Below are positions 1 through 14,270 of a stretch of 64,000 nt of DNA, piece by piece. A model generated the notes under the pieces. It was not told the origin of the DNA. It saw nothing but the letters and a program-made list of their open reading frames with translations, and made no database searches. Made by a program: the position numbers and the translations under genes. Location of the stretch: NCBI GenBank assembly GCA_032207245.1, contig CM063510.1, forward strand, positions 154,877,596 through 154,941,595. The letters are read 5' to 3'. Origin of the DNA: Pardosa pseudoannulata. Its lineage: Eukaryota; Arthropoda; Arachnida; Araneae; Lycosidae. Each line of letters starts with the position of its first letter. Within the stretch, counting starts at the first letter, position 1.

Positions 1-1975
<1,975 letters not shown>

Positions 1976-2150
1976 TCAATGTAATATTTTAGCACCACTA
2001 GCATGTTTAATTCTAATGAAAATAAATTTTTACAGTCTAATTTTATTTCTCTTATCTTTGAAATTTAAATAAGATTCTTAATAAATTAATTTTTAGATGT
2101 TTAAATAAAGACAAAAATTGTTTAGAAAATATCCCACATAGTCTTATTGC

Positions 2151-2215
2151 GGTGCTTCTCAAACTTTTTTGGACTACAACCCGAGTTGATTATAAATATA
2201 TGATACCCCCACATG
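2151..2215 (+). repeat. hAT-like transposon terminal relic
   Basis: The stretch CGGTGCTTCTCAAACTTTTT resembles the common hAT/Charlie end CAGTGGTTCTCAAAC and continues into a 'ggactacaacccg' motif typical of the same ends. I found no partner terminus or target duplication, so this is a degraded one-sided relic. Confidence 0.35.
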
Positions 2216-2630
2216 GTGATTACATTTAAATAACTGGGGTTTCCAGAAATTAAGTCTAAAGAGGCCACATTTGCTGATCTTGCCTTGACCAGCTAGATAA
2301 TTCTACAGGCTCTGTTACAATAAATTTTAGAAAATTTTAAAATTAAGTAACTTTAAATATTTTACACATATAAAGTCAAACTCTGAAGTAATAGAAAGCA
2401 GAAAATTTTATTTTATTCAAGAACAATAAACTGAAGGTAGGTATCAAATGCAGATTACCAAATTGAATTAAAAAAAAAACCACCTTCATACCTTGTCTTT
2501 GGTCTTAGTATTTAAGGTTTTCATATAAAAGGCTGTATTTATTTCAAAATTTAGTTTATACAAAGTATTACACCAGTCCTGAATGGGGAACAAAGAATTT
2601 TGAAAACAAAACAATTTAGTTTCATTAAAT

Positions 2631-2693
2631 GGTTTGGTTAGGAGTGCTACAGTCTACTGTTTTGCTCATGAGGGCTAATGAGACAGGGACCTA
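2631..2693 (-). mobile_element. SINE-A fragment (3' part)
   Basis: It matches the non-tRNA 3' part of the SINE-A family seen elsewhere in the window: GGTTTGG, then a GTGCTAC-GTCTACT block, then AGGGCTAATGAGAC and GGGACCTACT, all read on the plus strand. The tRNA-like half with box B is missing, so this copy is truncated. Confidence 0.7.
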
Positions 2694-3058
2694 CTTGGGT
2701 GATCCTTCTACTAGGTTGAAGGAAAAGTAGTTAAATGTTTTTGCAAAATTATTAAAAGAGAACCAAGGTAAATAAACATTAATCACACTGAATGTGGTAA
2801 AAAAAAGCACAAACAGTTCTATTATCTTAAAATATTTTCTAAACATTGTCACATTTTTTAATTTACTTCATAGATTTTAATTTTTAACAAACCATTAACA
2901 GAAAAACATGTACAATAAATGGTCACAAATAAGCATTTTATTTCTATCCTGACCTTGACCTTTGAACAATTTGACCTGCTTTAAACTTACCCAGGATAAA
3001 CCTTATTCACCATGAAAAATTTCATGAATATAGATAAAGCCATTTAGAAATATATAAC

Positions 3059-3100
<42 letters not shown>

Positions 3101-3349
3101 CATATATATATATATACATACATATATATATATATACACATATATATACATATATACATATATATACATATACATATATATACATATACATATATATACA
3201 TATACATATACATATATATACATATACATATATTTACATATACATATATTTACATATACATATATTTACATATACATATATTTACATATACATATATTTA
3301 CATATACATATATTTACATATACATATATTTACATATACATATATATAT

Positions 3350-3381
<32 letters not shown>
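3059..3381. repeat. AT / ACATAT microsatellite
   Basis: About 320 bp of (AT)n mixed with a regular 'acatatacatatattt' higher-order unit repeated many times between roughly 3180 and 3340. The open frames that cross it are made only of M, Y, I, V and C codons and are artefacts. Confidence 0.97.
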
Positions 3382-3384
<3 letters not shown>

Positions 3385-4278
3385 CTAACAGGAATTGTTT
3401 GAACTCTTCCTCAATTAGGTGACTTAAGACAAAATACTCTATAGCACTAAACTCTTAAACACAATTGCACTACTTATGTCACTTTTCTCTCTTCATGAAA
3501 AGCATTTATAGCTAAGGTGACTGTATGTCTTCAAAATTTGGAGACAGTAAGCCAAATTTACATCCTTTTTTCATTTTCTCACCAAAATATTTCATCTATT
3601 TGGGAATGTGAAAAGTACTTCAATTTAGATGTTTGTTTTACTAAACATCTCAATATCTTCTTAATAGATTTGGTAATTCTAGATTTGATAAGATGCAGTT
3701 TAATATTGCTTATTAATTTCAGCAAAACTTTCTGGTCAGCACATTACTGAAATTGGAGATATGGAGATTATTCTGTTATTTTGTCTACACTACTGAAAAA
3801 ATATATTTTAAATGAAAGCTGTTTCTATTCACAAGGAATTTCAAACTTAAGCAGCTTTTGTTTATACATTATTAATAAAAAGTATATTAAATCAGCTATT
3901 TTTATTATAATAAATTCAAGTTTGAGTGTGTAATAATAAGAAAAAGAATAAAGAGGCCTTCCTTTTATAATTAAAGGTGGTTGATTATACCATATTTCAA
4001 TTATTACTAGTTCCACAATACTGAAATAAAATGCTATTTCAGTTCATTTTAAAATATATGAAGTCAATAAAGTTTTAAACTATGGGTATACATATTACTG
4101 AATTATGTCCCAAAATAATTCTCCAAAATTATTGTGCTATATCCCCAAATTTTTCTTTGATTTATAGACCCCACACTGATTGTTCTCAAATTACTGTTGA
4201 GAAATATGGTCACCTTACTTCTAGTGCATATTAGATTAGATTTTATTACATACTGTATGCATCTTGTTGACCTAATTT

Positions 4279-4282
<4 letters not shown>

Positions 4283-4313
<31 letters not shown>
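4283..4313. repeat. Poly-A run (31 bases)
   Basis: An uninterrupted A homopolymer inside intron E-F. It could be the tail of an old retroposed copy, but no recognisable body was found next to it. Confidence 0.9.
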
Positions 4314-4314
<1 letters not shown>

Positions 4315-4533
4315 AGGGGTGGGGGAGAAAGAGAGACCTTTGATCATGATTTAATGATAGCATTTTATCCACTTATCTTTAAAAAATATCAAAAATTTTA
4401 AAATAAAAAGTATCTACTATGTCTAAAATATACAGTTTTTTTTATTAATTTATAATAATCTCTTAAATATCAGGTCCTTTCGAAGATAATGGGACCATTT
4501 TACATTGACAGTAACTTGTCATATTAAACTTAC

Positions 4534-4618
4534 TTTTTCATTGTACCATTTACCATGCAAACATTCTGGAGCCATCCAATAGGGTGAACCCACAATTGGA
4601 AGCCTCTGACTTCGATCC
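4534..4618 (-). CDS. TESK: TESK-like kinase, exon E (activation segment, SPYWMAPE)
   Basis: An 85-bp exon: one base completes the Arg codon split with exon D, then 28 codons. It reads DRSQRLPIVGSPYWMAPECL and ends HGKWYNEK. This is the activation loop and APE motif (subdomain VIII). VGSPYWMAPE is the TESK form, and the Ser in GSPYW is at the position of the regulatory activation-loop serine known in TESK1. The acceptor AG is at 4619-4620, the donor GTAAGT begins at 4533, and the following intron is phase 0. Confidence 0.96.
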
Positions 4619-5026
4619 CTATTCAAGGAAAAAAAAAATTAAGTTACAAAGGAAAATTATCAATATACTGTAGCATCTAAAATACTACAATAAATTTCTA
4701 AAATAATTAATGGCATAGTGTTATACTTTTAATATGAAAAATTAAAAAAATTTTGATAAATATTTAGAAACAAATTTTATTGATATTTAATTTGCATTTC
4801 ACAAGAGATTAAACTAGATACATAAATATAAGCTTCAGGTTTAACTTTATTAAAAAAAGTTTTAAGTATCAATAAATTTAATAATATATGTACATATACT
4901 AAAAAAATTATATATCTATAATTCATATAATAGATGAAATATGATAATTTGCTTAAAAATTACCAAGTTTACGCTTAACAACTTGAAAAAGAAAGATTTT
5001 ATAAATAGGAAAGTTTAAAACTTCAC
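4619..5026 (-). other. Intron D-E of the TESK-like gene (408 bp)
   Basis: This phase-2 intron starts with GTGAAG and ends in AATAG. It is AT-rich, with no repeat or gene recognised. Confidence 0.9.
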
Positions 5027-5109
5027 CTTGAATCGGGAATTTTTTCAGCTAAGCCAAAATCCCCAATCACAGCTGTCATGTCATCGCTGTTCATTTTAAT
5101 TAAAACATT
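5027..5109 (-). CDS. TESK: TESK-like kinase, exon D (DFG motif)
   Basis: An 83-bp exon of 27 codons plus two bases of a split Arg codon. It starts with NVLIKMNSDDMTAVIGDFGL and ends AEKIPDS. The N completes the catalytic-loop HRDLTSKN from exon C, and DFG is the magnesium-binding motif. FGLAEKIP is the characteristic TESK sequence after DFG. The loop before it (KMNSDDM) is where family members vary. The acceptor is CAG at 5110-5112 and the donor GTGAAG starts at 5026. Confidence 0.96.
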
Positions 5110-6933
5110 CTGAAATGAAAAATAAATATAAACAACAGTAACACTGAAATTTAATACAATATATTTAAAACACAAATTAATCAAGCTATTAATGATTACA
5201 AATGAATTACAAAACTGTAATGAATTTAATAATGCACAATAGAAAAAGCTTAATTCTTCTTAATGTGAGCTTTGTTTCTGCCTAACAATTCCCTCTCCCC
5301 CAATACAGCTTACAATACAGAAAAATATCTTTATGTGAAACACAGCTGAAAAGTCGTTGAGCATTTAGCACCACCCAGGGAGCAGGGATAGCTTCAGGAA
5401 TGCTAAAGACCTAAGTAACATTACTTTTATCTACAACACTAACAAACAAAGGACAACATTAACAAATAAAGTGAGTCCTCCACATTTAGAAGCAAGCTTC
5501 AAGTGGAAGACCCTAGCGAAAAATTGAGGTATTGTTTGAACTTGGAGGACATTGTGATCATGAACCAAATTTATATACATCAGTCACCATTACGGAAGTT
5601 ATGGAGCAGAAACAAACCTGCAGCAGTGGTTAATCAAATAATTCTATCAAAAAATAAGCAGCAGCACATATTGCATTAAGTAAAATTTATATTTGTATAA
5701 CATTAAATAAAATATAGATTTATAAATTGTTTTACATCTTTGTTATCAGCTTGTGAAATATGTATCCTATTTTTGCCTATCCACAGGTGTAAAAGTTTTA
5801 AGAAACACTGATCTATTTTGTTTTAAAAACCACCAAAACTGACTAATTTTAATGCACTTAATTGTGTATATACATAAAATTCTCTATAAAATTACAAATA
5901 ATAAGATACATATTTCATATACTATACAAATTATCTTTACAATGTACTGTAAAGATAAGTTGCCAAAATATTTCATATACACAGGTATGTATAAGAAATA
6001 TTGTATAAAAATGAGACAGTCAAAATTAAAAATAAAAAAAATTTCAGAAACAGATTATATGAGTATTAAAATCTGAGAGTTTATCATTGAATTGAAAGGG
6101 TTCTCTAGTCACTTAAGATGATTTAATGCTCATCTTGAACCTTACCATTTTATTGGCTGGAAGGTAATAAAAATAGATGGGAAAATTCTATTCTTAATTA
6201 TTTTAGCTGTGCTATTTACTCAATAAAATAACGTTTGATGTATAGGATGATTAATTTTTTAAAGAGTTATTGTTACATTGATTTTAATATAGTTCTGACT
6301 AATTGTTTTTCAATGTGGGAAACTTGCCTTTGATAATAGCATTCACCGTACACAAAAACACTTTTAACCCCCTCTTTTTATTGTGGAAGCACCACATATA
6401 TACGACAACTTTGCTCCCTAGGATGGGTAACACAAAAACATTAAAGCTTTACTTATAAATTGAACCCAAGCATATTGGGAGGGAGTATGCTTATATTAGC
6501 CACTAAATGTGACATATAGACTGTAATTAATAACATTTAATGTTTCATATTAATGCTCTATATAATTATAACTAAAATTTTCTTTAGAAAGCAAGTAAAA
6601 TGTAATCTTTAATCTCATATCTACACACCTACTTGCACAATACTAGATTTTTGTGCCAAAGAAGAGATTAAAAGTAACATTTATGGAATTTTTATAATTA
6701 AACAGCAAAAAAAGTTTTTTAATCCTGCATTTTATTTTATTTTGTTAAATTTCACAATAGATTAAAAAAAACTGATTAGTAAAAAAGGAATCCAAACCAC
6801 TTTCTCTCACTATTTTACTCTAATCTCAGATAATAAAAATAGCATTTTGTTAAAGCGTTAGCTATTTGTTTTCTCTGATAGATATTTTAAGTACTGCATA
6901 TATATCAATCATTGAAATATAATAAAATTTTAC
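5110..6933 (-). other. Intron C-D of the TESK-like gene (1.8 kb)
   Basis: This phase-0 intron is AT-rich. Near 5780-5806 a stretch (aaaagttttaagaaacactg) resembles the right end of a hAT element, but no left end or duplication was found. There is no other gene; the open frame at 5852-6076 is AT-rich intronic sequence without a domain. Confidence 0.85.
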
Positions 6934-7083
6934 CTTTGACGTCAAATCTCTGTGAAATACACCCCGAGAGTGTAGATAACTCATTCCTCTTGCAATATCA
7001 AGAGATAATTTGATCCTGCTCTCCCAAGGTAAATCTATCAACTTGTTCTGGAGAAGTTGCTCTAAGCTACCCCCATTTATGAA
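6934..7083 (-). CDS. TESK: TESK-like kinase, exon C (subdomains V-VIb, HRDLTSK)
   Basis: A 150-bp exon of 50 whole codons, phase 0 at both ends. It starts [14 protein letters not shown], contains the alpha-E helix ([17 protein letters not shown]) and ends in the catalytic-loop motif HRDLTSK. The Asp of HRD is the catalytic base. HRDLTSKN, rather than HRDLNSHN of LIM kinases or HRDLKxxN of Ser/Thr kinases, marks TESK family members. (I/M)NGG(S/T)LEQLL just after the gatekeeper hinge is another family signature. The acceptor is TTGCAG at 7084-7089 and the donor GTAAAA begins at 6933. The preceding intron is more than 15 kb. Confidence 0.97.
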
Positions 7084-8639
7084 CTGCAAGAGAAAAAAAC
7101 ATTTTTAAAGAATAGGAAAAAAAACTGAAGTTTTTTTTAACAATTATTTATAAATTACAGAAAATTGTGAAACAGATTATAGACAAACAAAAATAACTCA
7201 AATTTGTCAGAAAATTATGAAACAAAATTGAGAAGAATGCCTATGTGAAACAGACCTACATAAAGATATATATGTTAAGTTTGGAGCATTTGAGTAAATT
7301 TTTTTGCTATCTGAAGGCTTGTTAGACTGAGACTGAAGCCAATTCTGAATATCTATGAAAACCAGTAGCATAATTTGAACCCATAGACTGTCACAGAATT
7401 TCAACACACTACCAACTGGCCATTGTCCAGGTTACCAAATGAATGAAATCATATTTAGGACAGATTCACTTTAGCTAGCTTTTTTTTTTTTAAGGGCACT
7501 TTAACTAGAGGTTTATTGTACCCAAACCCAACTCCAAGAGCATCTAAGAAAAGAGGCCAGCAGTTGAAGCAAACCCTCAGCAGAGGCTCAAGAAGATTAA
7601 GTAAGGTGCTCAAACCTATGTGCCGAGAAAAACTTGCAATCACACAAAATATGGTGAACGATCTCCTCCTCAAAATGTAACCTCAACATAAAGGATCAGG
7701 ACAGATTCTCATCATATAAAGATAACACAGTGACCAATAAGAACATCAACAGCCTTTCCTATAATATAAAAAGCTCTTTATGTTTCAAAATGGAACAGTC
7801 AAGATTAAACTCTTTTGTTTGTCTATGACTGCCAGTTAGTATACTGAATACTCTTGAAATTATAAAGAAAGATTATCGACATACGTATACTTCTATTAGC
7901 TTTCTTCCCCTTCTCTCTCTGATAAGTAATATTCGAAAATTTCTAGATTTTTCAACAACGTTATCATTATTCTATTTCTAATTAATTTTTAAAACATAAT
8001 AAATTATTCAAAATTGTCTGATTTAGTTGGTTCGAAATAATACAGCCATTTGCGATACACGAAATCTAATTAAACCGTTATGAAACCAAACGGACCTATT
8101 TAGCAACTTGGCTTTCCAGGTTCATCACGGAAGGTAGATCACATGTATAGGACTACCCCCTGCTGCAAACATCCTAAGAGCGTACGTAACGCCGAAGACG
8201 ACTAGGAGCTCGATGCTTTAGTAGACCTTGTGCTCCGATGCCGGAATTAGCGATGGTGCCGTAAACCTTGAAGGGTCTAAAAACGCTTATTAACTTAAGC
8301 TGAGGACACTTTTTAATCATTGCATTTCCGATGAAGAAATCCGTTGAAACAAAATTACGGAGTCCTTGGCACGGGATCGCCAACAAAATGGTAAACTTTT
8401 TATAGTAACCATTCATCAATTAAGACAGATGGAATTTCTGTACTGTGAAATATTCCCGTGCCTTTACCTTTTGTGAAAAAGTTCACGAAATTTGGTTAAT
8501 CTGTCATGTACCTCTTTCGATATAACTTGGATCTTGATTTATATAAAATTAAGGCATTGTCGACTGTTTTTGCTTTACAGTTTAAAACTGTTTGGTAAGC
8601 ACAGAAACGATTATATAAAAGCCCTACAGATGTGACTAT

Positions 8640-8770
8640 AGATAATTTACATAAAGTCCTATAGATGCTGGAGACCATTAAGGAGCCAAGCAAGGTTCAA
8701 TACTATTTAATATCTATATCAGTAACGTATCACATCACCATACCCCTACACTTCGCCATGTTCGCGGAAT
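8640..8770 (+). pseudogene. Relic of a non-LTR retrotransposon reverse transcriptase
   Basis: One plus-strand frame reads IDAGDH, a stop, then GAKQGSILFNIYISNVS, then degrades through TLRHVRGM. This matches the reverse transcriptase segment of Jockey-like elements with the core (A)GVPQGSVLxPxLFNIY(T/I)xD(I/V)P followed by TLALFADD. The catalytic ADD site is lost, and the in-frame stop and short length show it is dead. I recognised no surrounding element boundary. Confidence 0.55.
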
Positions 8771-8842
8771 GCTTGCTAAGAACAAAATTATTATATACAT
8801 TATAATACTAGACTCAAGACTCAAATTGGTTACATAGAAACC

Positions 8843-8847
<5 letters not shown>

Positions 8848-8871
<24 letters not shown>
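8848..8871. repeat. Poly-T run
   Basis: A homopolymer T tract directly before the GC-rich block at 8880-9200. It could be the complement of a poly-A tail of a minus-oriented retroposed copy, which would fit the adjoining reverse transcriptase relic or the GC-rich block, but I could not confirm the unit. Confidence 0.8.
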
Positions 8872-8874
<3 letters not shown>

Positions 8875-8879
8875 CCGAA

Positions 8880-9215
8880 GACGGACACACCAAGAGAGGG
8901 TGGACAAGCCCTGTTCCAGGGAGGTGAAAGTTCAACAGGGAGAAGGATGCCAGCTGCGGAGGAGGACATTTTTCCCAGGGAGGCGAAAGCCTGACCAAGA
9001 GGGGGGGGATTTCTCCCCGGCCCTCGGGAACAGCAGTGAAGGAGATGCCCACTTGGAACGAAAGAGAACGGACATTATTCTGGAAAGAGCTGAGACCGAG
9101 AGAGGTGCTTTCCGTTCGGCACAAATTGGTTATTCTCGGTCTTATTTCAGCCATGTTTTGTGGTTAATGATGATCCACGTACATATGTTTAACAAAACCT
9201 GTACCTAATAAATTT
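8880..9215. other. GC-rich unidentified block
   Basis: It stands out from the AT-rich surroundings, with many GGA/GGG purine stretches, a short internal repeat (ccagggaggtgaaag near 8919 and cccagggaggcgaaag near 8975) and an AATAAA at 9207. Open frames cross it on both strands (102 and 139 codons), but neither has a domain I recognise. The composition and the polyadenylation-like signal suggest an LTR or other retroelement remnant, but no TG...CA ends or target duplication were found. Confidence 0.3.
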
Positions 9216-10145
9216 ATAGTCAATAATTTGAACGTTTTAGTACTTAATTGTCGGCAATATAGGCTTTCGTCGAATCCACAATACCTACTCCAGTAACAAT
9301 AGGCGAGCAGGTACAGAAACGAGGCGTGCGGACATCGGAAAGGACAGCCGTGGACACCCGAAACTCAACATACATGAACAAATGCCTACAACACCATATT
9401 GACATTTTAGAGTGCTGATCTGAGAGATTGAAAATTCAAATTAATTGACAACATAGCTGAAAATTCATCCGAGCGCAGATACAGAGGATCCAGATTTCCG
9501 TTAATAACACACAGGAGGATACATCAATGGTATCAATTGTCAGTTATTAAAAATGCGCGCGTGTGTGTGTGTACATAGAGGAAGGAAAATAGAGCGGAAA
9601 GGCTGGTATTTAACTATAAAACATATATTTAATGGTAAAAAAAAAGAATAAAAACATTATGATCTTATAGAAAAAAAATTCAAAAATTCTAATCAGCAAA
9701 ACTAGAATAAAAAATAAATAAAGTGGAGCCAATAGCATTAGGACTAGCAACAAGATTTCATTCGTAGAAAAAAAAAAAAAAATGTAACCTTCAGTTTCGA
9801 TTTCACATACTCAGTAAGCACAGAAAAAGAAAAACTGTTCACAGCTGGTAGTATTCAATAAGGAGATCGCGATCAGTGGACAAGGCTGATTGCACAAGAT
9901 ATTAGAAACTACAAAATCCAGTCTGAACGGAAAATTCGACCATAAGAAAAGTGGGGCTTTCAAGAAAAAGAATTCATAAAACTTGTCAAAAAGTTAACTA
10001 CGAAACAGCACTCCAATTAATTAGACAGGAAATTTTGAACAGCCTTTTGAATGCATAAAAGGCACCGCCCATTTTTATTTTCACACGAATGCCCTATATT
10101 TAGTACTCAGACAAACGACCTTCTGAAGGTACTTTTTTCTTGTTT

Positions 10146-10190
10146 TAGACTAGAGATCCCCAACTTTTTCTAAGACACCGCCCAAGAATA
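10146..10190 (+). repeat. hAT-like terminal relic
   Basis: The stretch agagatccccaactttttct resembles hAT ends (CAGNGGTCCCCAAC). A strongly AT-rich low-complexity tract follows (10190-10450). No matching right end was found. Confidence 0.3.
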
Positions 10191-10899
10191 TAAATAATAT
10201 TAAAATAATTAGAATATAAAATAATATTTTTTAATATTACATTTTTAATAGAAAAACATTTTAAATAAAAAAACGAAAAAGAAATTAATTTTAATATTTT
10301 ATTTTAATATTTAGAATTATTTTAAAATATTTTTTATTTTTTTAATATATATAATTTATTTATTTTTTTTAATAATTATATATATTATATAATAAAAATA
10401 TAAAAATATATATAAAAAAATATATATTAAAATGTTACGATATGTTTATTATTTATTTTTTTTTTTTATTTTCAGCCATTTGTACTCATAGTGTTTTTAA
10501 TGCTTTTAATTACAATGTTGGGTGGAGCTAAAGCAGCAATAAATAATGAAATGAAAAATGAAATTAATTTAAATTAAAAATGAGTTTTTTCCTAATAAAT
10601 AAAAAACATATACAGTGTAATTGAAAATTTCATGTCAATTAAAAATAATAATGATTATTTTTATCTTTTTTTATTTTTTTTTTTACTTAATTTTTTCAAA
10701 ACCAAGAAAAATTATTTTTTTTAATAATTATTAAATTAAGAAAAAAACACTGTAAAATAATAGTAAATCACGAAAAAAATTTATTAAAAAACAAAGTAAT
10801 ATAAAAATAGATACAATAAAAAAAATGTAAATGAAAAATATTAATTAAGAAAGAAAATCATCTTAGTAAAAATATTTAAATTGTGAAAAGAATGCAATC

Positions 10900-11500
10900 G
10901 TTTAGAAGATGATTGTCAGTAAAGAAGTAGACTCAATTGTTTGTATTTCGACTATAATTTTATTATTTATATTTAAATTGAATTAAATTTTCAGCATTGG
11001 TTCTCTATAGTTATTTAATTATATATCTGAACTTAAATTTTTCTCTTATTAAATAAGAAATTTTTTATAATGAAATGTAAGTGTCTTTTTTCTAAATTTT
11101 CAAAAATTTTGCTGACACACTGCAGCAGGAAACGACACAACAGATTCATTAATAATTTTTCCATTTTTGTAAACTCATATCATTAGGCATAAATTTCTAC
11201 TTATTTAATTTTTAAAAGTTTTCAAAACGTTTTCTCCCACAGAATAAATTTTTCAAAAATTTAAAATAACGTACAAAAATTTCAAGAAAATGTCTCCAAT
11301 AACCAAATAAAATTAAAAAATACGAAAAAAGTAGGTAGAGTTTAACTGTACTGCTATAATGCACTTCAACTTGAAAATTTTAAAATATATACAAGAGTTT
11401 TTTTTTTTTTTTATTTAGAGTGCGCGCAAGTACTGAAAACATTTTGAGTAAAACGCATTTAAAGTTAAAATTTTATTTTATATTTTTTTTTTTTTTTTTT
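10900..11500. repeat. Diverged interspersed repeat, shared with 49950-50480
   Basis: The order of blocks here (an AT-rich stretch, a CTGACACACTGCAG-type block, an 'aaataag/aagtaggtagagttt' block, a T homopolymer, then 'agtgcgcgcaagtactgaaaac') is paralleled at 49950-50480, where it ends 'agtgagcgagagtttaaaaac'. The two are old copies of one repeat family. I could not place the termini. Confidence 0.4.
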
Positions 11501-11709
11501 TTAAATATTTATTTTTTTAAATATATTAAATTTTATATATATACATAATAAAATATAATATAATTGTTTCAAAATACTTTAAAACTGTTCAGTTGCACAC
11601 ATTATTCCATCTTCTTGTAATTTTTTACTTGTGCAGCAGTTTCGGCTTTTTTTTTTATTGCTCTTAGCCTCTAATGTACTCATCTCCTCAACAGAAATAC
11701 GCTTTTGAT

Positions 11710-12510
11710 CAGGGGGTGGGCAAATGCTTTTCAGCGCGGGCCAAAATGAAATTTTCAAAATGTCTCCCAGGCCCGGAGGACTATACCGCGTACGCTGTAC
11801 ACACGCGAATGTTCTGGGTGGAGTTTTTTCCTCGCCCAAGAAATTTTCTTGACAAAAACACTATAAGTATCATTTTAAAGCATTTGGACAGAGAAATTTG
11901 ACAATTAATAAAAGATAATAGTAATAATAAATTGTCTTACTTATGTGTATATGCGAACAATTTGTGCCTAGTAAAATATGTCACGTAATTTTCAAAGAAA
12001 TATGATCCATTATATTAAATTAATGGTCATTAAAAAAATCAGTTAATGAAAGATTTTATTTTGATATTTATATCTTAACGACACAAATTATTTTATTTTG
12101 ATCAGTTATTATTTTCTGTAAATATAATAGTAAATAGAATTACAAAAAGGAAAAGACAAACATCAAACGTTAAAATAGAATAGTTTCAGTTAATGCGAAA
12201 CGTGAAATCTGGAATGTTCATTTGATATTATTTCTTCAGAATTAGGATCCAAATCACTTGTAGCAATCCTTAATACCGAGTGTAGATTTTTGTCAGTAAT
12301 TTGTGATCGATATTTATTTTTCGAGTAAATTATTAAAGAAAAAGTTCTTTCACAAATATATGTTGTACACTACGCATACAAATTACTGTTGATTTCAACA
12401 AAATCGCTTATAAGAGATTAAAAAAATTGCATGCAGGATTTTTCAACGGGCCGGATAAAGTAAGCGAAAGGGCCGGAGCCGGCCCGCGGGCCGGCTTTTG
12501 CTCACCTCTG
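11710..12510 (-). mobile_element. hAT DNA transposon relic with 8-bp target duplication
   Basis: An 801-bp element. Its ends are CAGGGGGTGGGCAAATGC on the left and, as reverse complement, CAGAGGTGAGCAAAAGCC on the right; both run into a GC-rich CGCGGGCC core. It is flanked by cttttgat (11702-11709) and cttctgat (12511-12518), an 8-bp target duplication with one mismatch, which is the hAT signature. It retains a minus-strand transposase C-terminus (annotated separately) but most of the coding region is gone, so it is not autonomous. Confidence 0.85.
12190..12384 (-). pseudogene. hAT transposase C-terminal dimerisation region, broken
   Basis: The minus-strand frame ends at a TAA at 12190-12192. 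After one internal stop it reads CERTFSLIIYSKNKYRSQIT, then DKNLHSVLRIATSDLDP, ending HSRFHVSH. This matches the C-terminus of hAT transposases of the ZBED5/SCAND3-like group (CEQTFSxMNxxKSKYRSRLTDEHLxxVLRIATS). It lies inside the TIR-bounded element and supports the hAT assignment. The N-terminal BED finger and the catalytic core are absent. Confidence 0.8.
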
Positions 12511-13477
12511 CTTCTGATCATTGTTATATGCAAAGGGTTTTACATTATTACCTACTTTATAAACAAATTCGCTGTTAACTCTTAGTCGATCAATTTGACC
12601 CTCATTAAAAATGGAAACAGCTTTATTAACAGCTATCTGGACTATATAACACCTAGATGTTTGGGGCATAATTTTCATATCAGAGTGTTGAAAGTCCCAA
12701 TGGAATTGGTGTGAATCCTCCTAAATATTTTTTGAGTAAGAATGGCATGCTGAGATCTTGAAAAATATATTTTGCGGCATTCATTACAGGAGCAGGTATA
12801 CAATTTTAAAGTTTGTAATATTGAAGAAGTCCCAGTCTAAAAAAATCTCTAAATGCTCCACGAATATTCCTGCAGTCCTAAAGGACAAAATGAGTGAGAA
12901 GGTTCTATGTCTGTAGAATGAATACCTGGGATAAAATATAGCCCATACAACTTGCTTCATATCTCTATGAGAGAATAAGAGTTTCCTTATAGCATTTCGA
13001 TAATATACTGTCCGTTTATTTATAATATCATCTGTAAGTCGACAGCATAAAATCTCACCTCACTCAGTTTTCAACTCGAGCAATGTATACGCGTAAATAG
13101 TAAACAATATTATTGAAAAACATAGACGTTAACAACATAACTCCTGCTGCTGAAAATAAAACAACAACCATAGAGTTTGAAAATGCCACGAGGTTGGAAA
13201 AAAATAAAAGTTATGGCAGAAAAAACAGTGTTAATAGTTACATTTCTGAGTATGTATTTGCGTCAAAGTTAAACAAACAGCAGCGGGTAGATTTAAACGT
13301 CCAAAAGCGTCTATGTTTACGTCGTATTTTAAACAATTTTACGTGTTCTAACTGGAATTTTCTAACGCGGTTTGTTTTAAATGTTGCAATTTTCTAAAAA
13401 TGTAAAAAAGTAAAAATCGATTTGAACTTTATTCAAGTTTATTATTTTGAATCAATTGCAACTTTAAAGGTGATGAC

Positions 13478-13565
13478 TCCCCTTAAGACTGATCCGAACG
13501 GCTACGAACATGAATGGCATGGATTTGAACCCACGAACTTCGGTATCAAACGCTATTGTTTTACT
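13478..13565 (-). mobile_element. SINE-A fragment, diverged
   Basis: It retains the central SINE-A order on the plus strand: a TTAAGACTGATCCGAACGGCTACGAAC-type block, a GGCATGG block, the reverse complement of box B (GATTTGAACCC) and ACGAACTTCGGTA. The outer ends are lost. Confidence 0.6.
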
Positions 13566-14056
13566 AATTCAGCCCTAGAATCGATTACGAAGATACTTAG
13601 AGATAACTGGGAGGTAAACACATTTTATGAAGGAAACCCGTTAATTGCTTGTAATAAGTAAGCTAAAATTAAATATCGGACGCTTTTAAAAATCATTGAA
13701 GTAAAATAAAATTTTCTGACAACCCATGAAAGCTCATGTGTCAGAAGGTGGCAGTAAGGTGAGAGATGCAGCTTAGTTGGCAATGTTAATGCTGAACCTT
13801 TTCTGAGGAGAAACATGCTGAATTTGAGACGCACAGTTGAGAAAAGAGGCAAAGTCTCCGAAGTCTTTAAAACTAGGGCTTCGAACCGGAACTGAACCGA
13901 AAAAATATAGGTTTATTTCGGTTCGATATACCTTCACTCATTTTGATACTGTAATTAATTTATGAATATTTTCTAGTTTAACACCAACTATATAATTGTC
14001 GTCCTTACATTGCTCCTCGATTTTTGGTTTGATGTTCACTAGTACTTTTCTGTGAA

Positions 14057-14234
14057 ACAGAAAAGTACTAGTGTTTCGCATGTAACTATTTGGTTTCGTT
14101 AGGAGTGCTACGGTCTACTTTTTGCAACACGAGGGCCAATGAGACCGGAACCTACAGCTTAAAGCCGATTCCAAACAGTCACGAACGTCATGCCACAGTG
14201 GGATTCGAACCCATGAACTCCGGTACCGAAGGGA
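14057..14234 (-). mobile_element. SINE-A copy within the first unit of a tandem duplication
   Basis: The SINE body occupies about 14091-14231 and is truncated at the tRNA-like end, just after CGGTACCGAAGG. The bases before it (aaaagtactagtgtttcgca, 14061 on) reappear at 14239, directly in front of the next SINE copy. So flank plus SINE were duplicated as a unit of about 178 bp. The box B complement (gggattcgaaccc) is intact. Confidence 0.8.
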
Positions 14235-14270
14235 ACAGAAAAGTACTAGTGTTTCGCATGTAACTGTTTG

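Noticed and set aside
2151..5806. One large hAT element from the end-like sequence at 2151 to the one near 5806
   Set aside because: The interval contains two intact kinase exons (4534-4618 and 5027-5109) and no target duplication.
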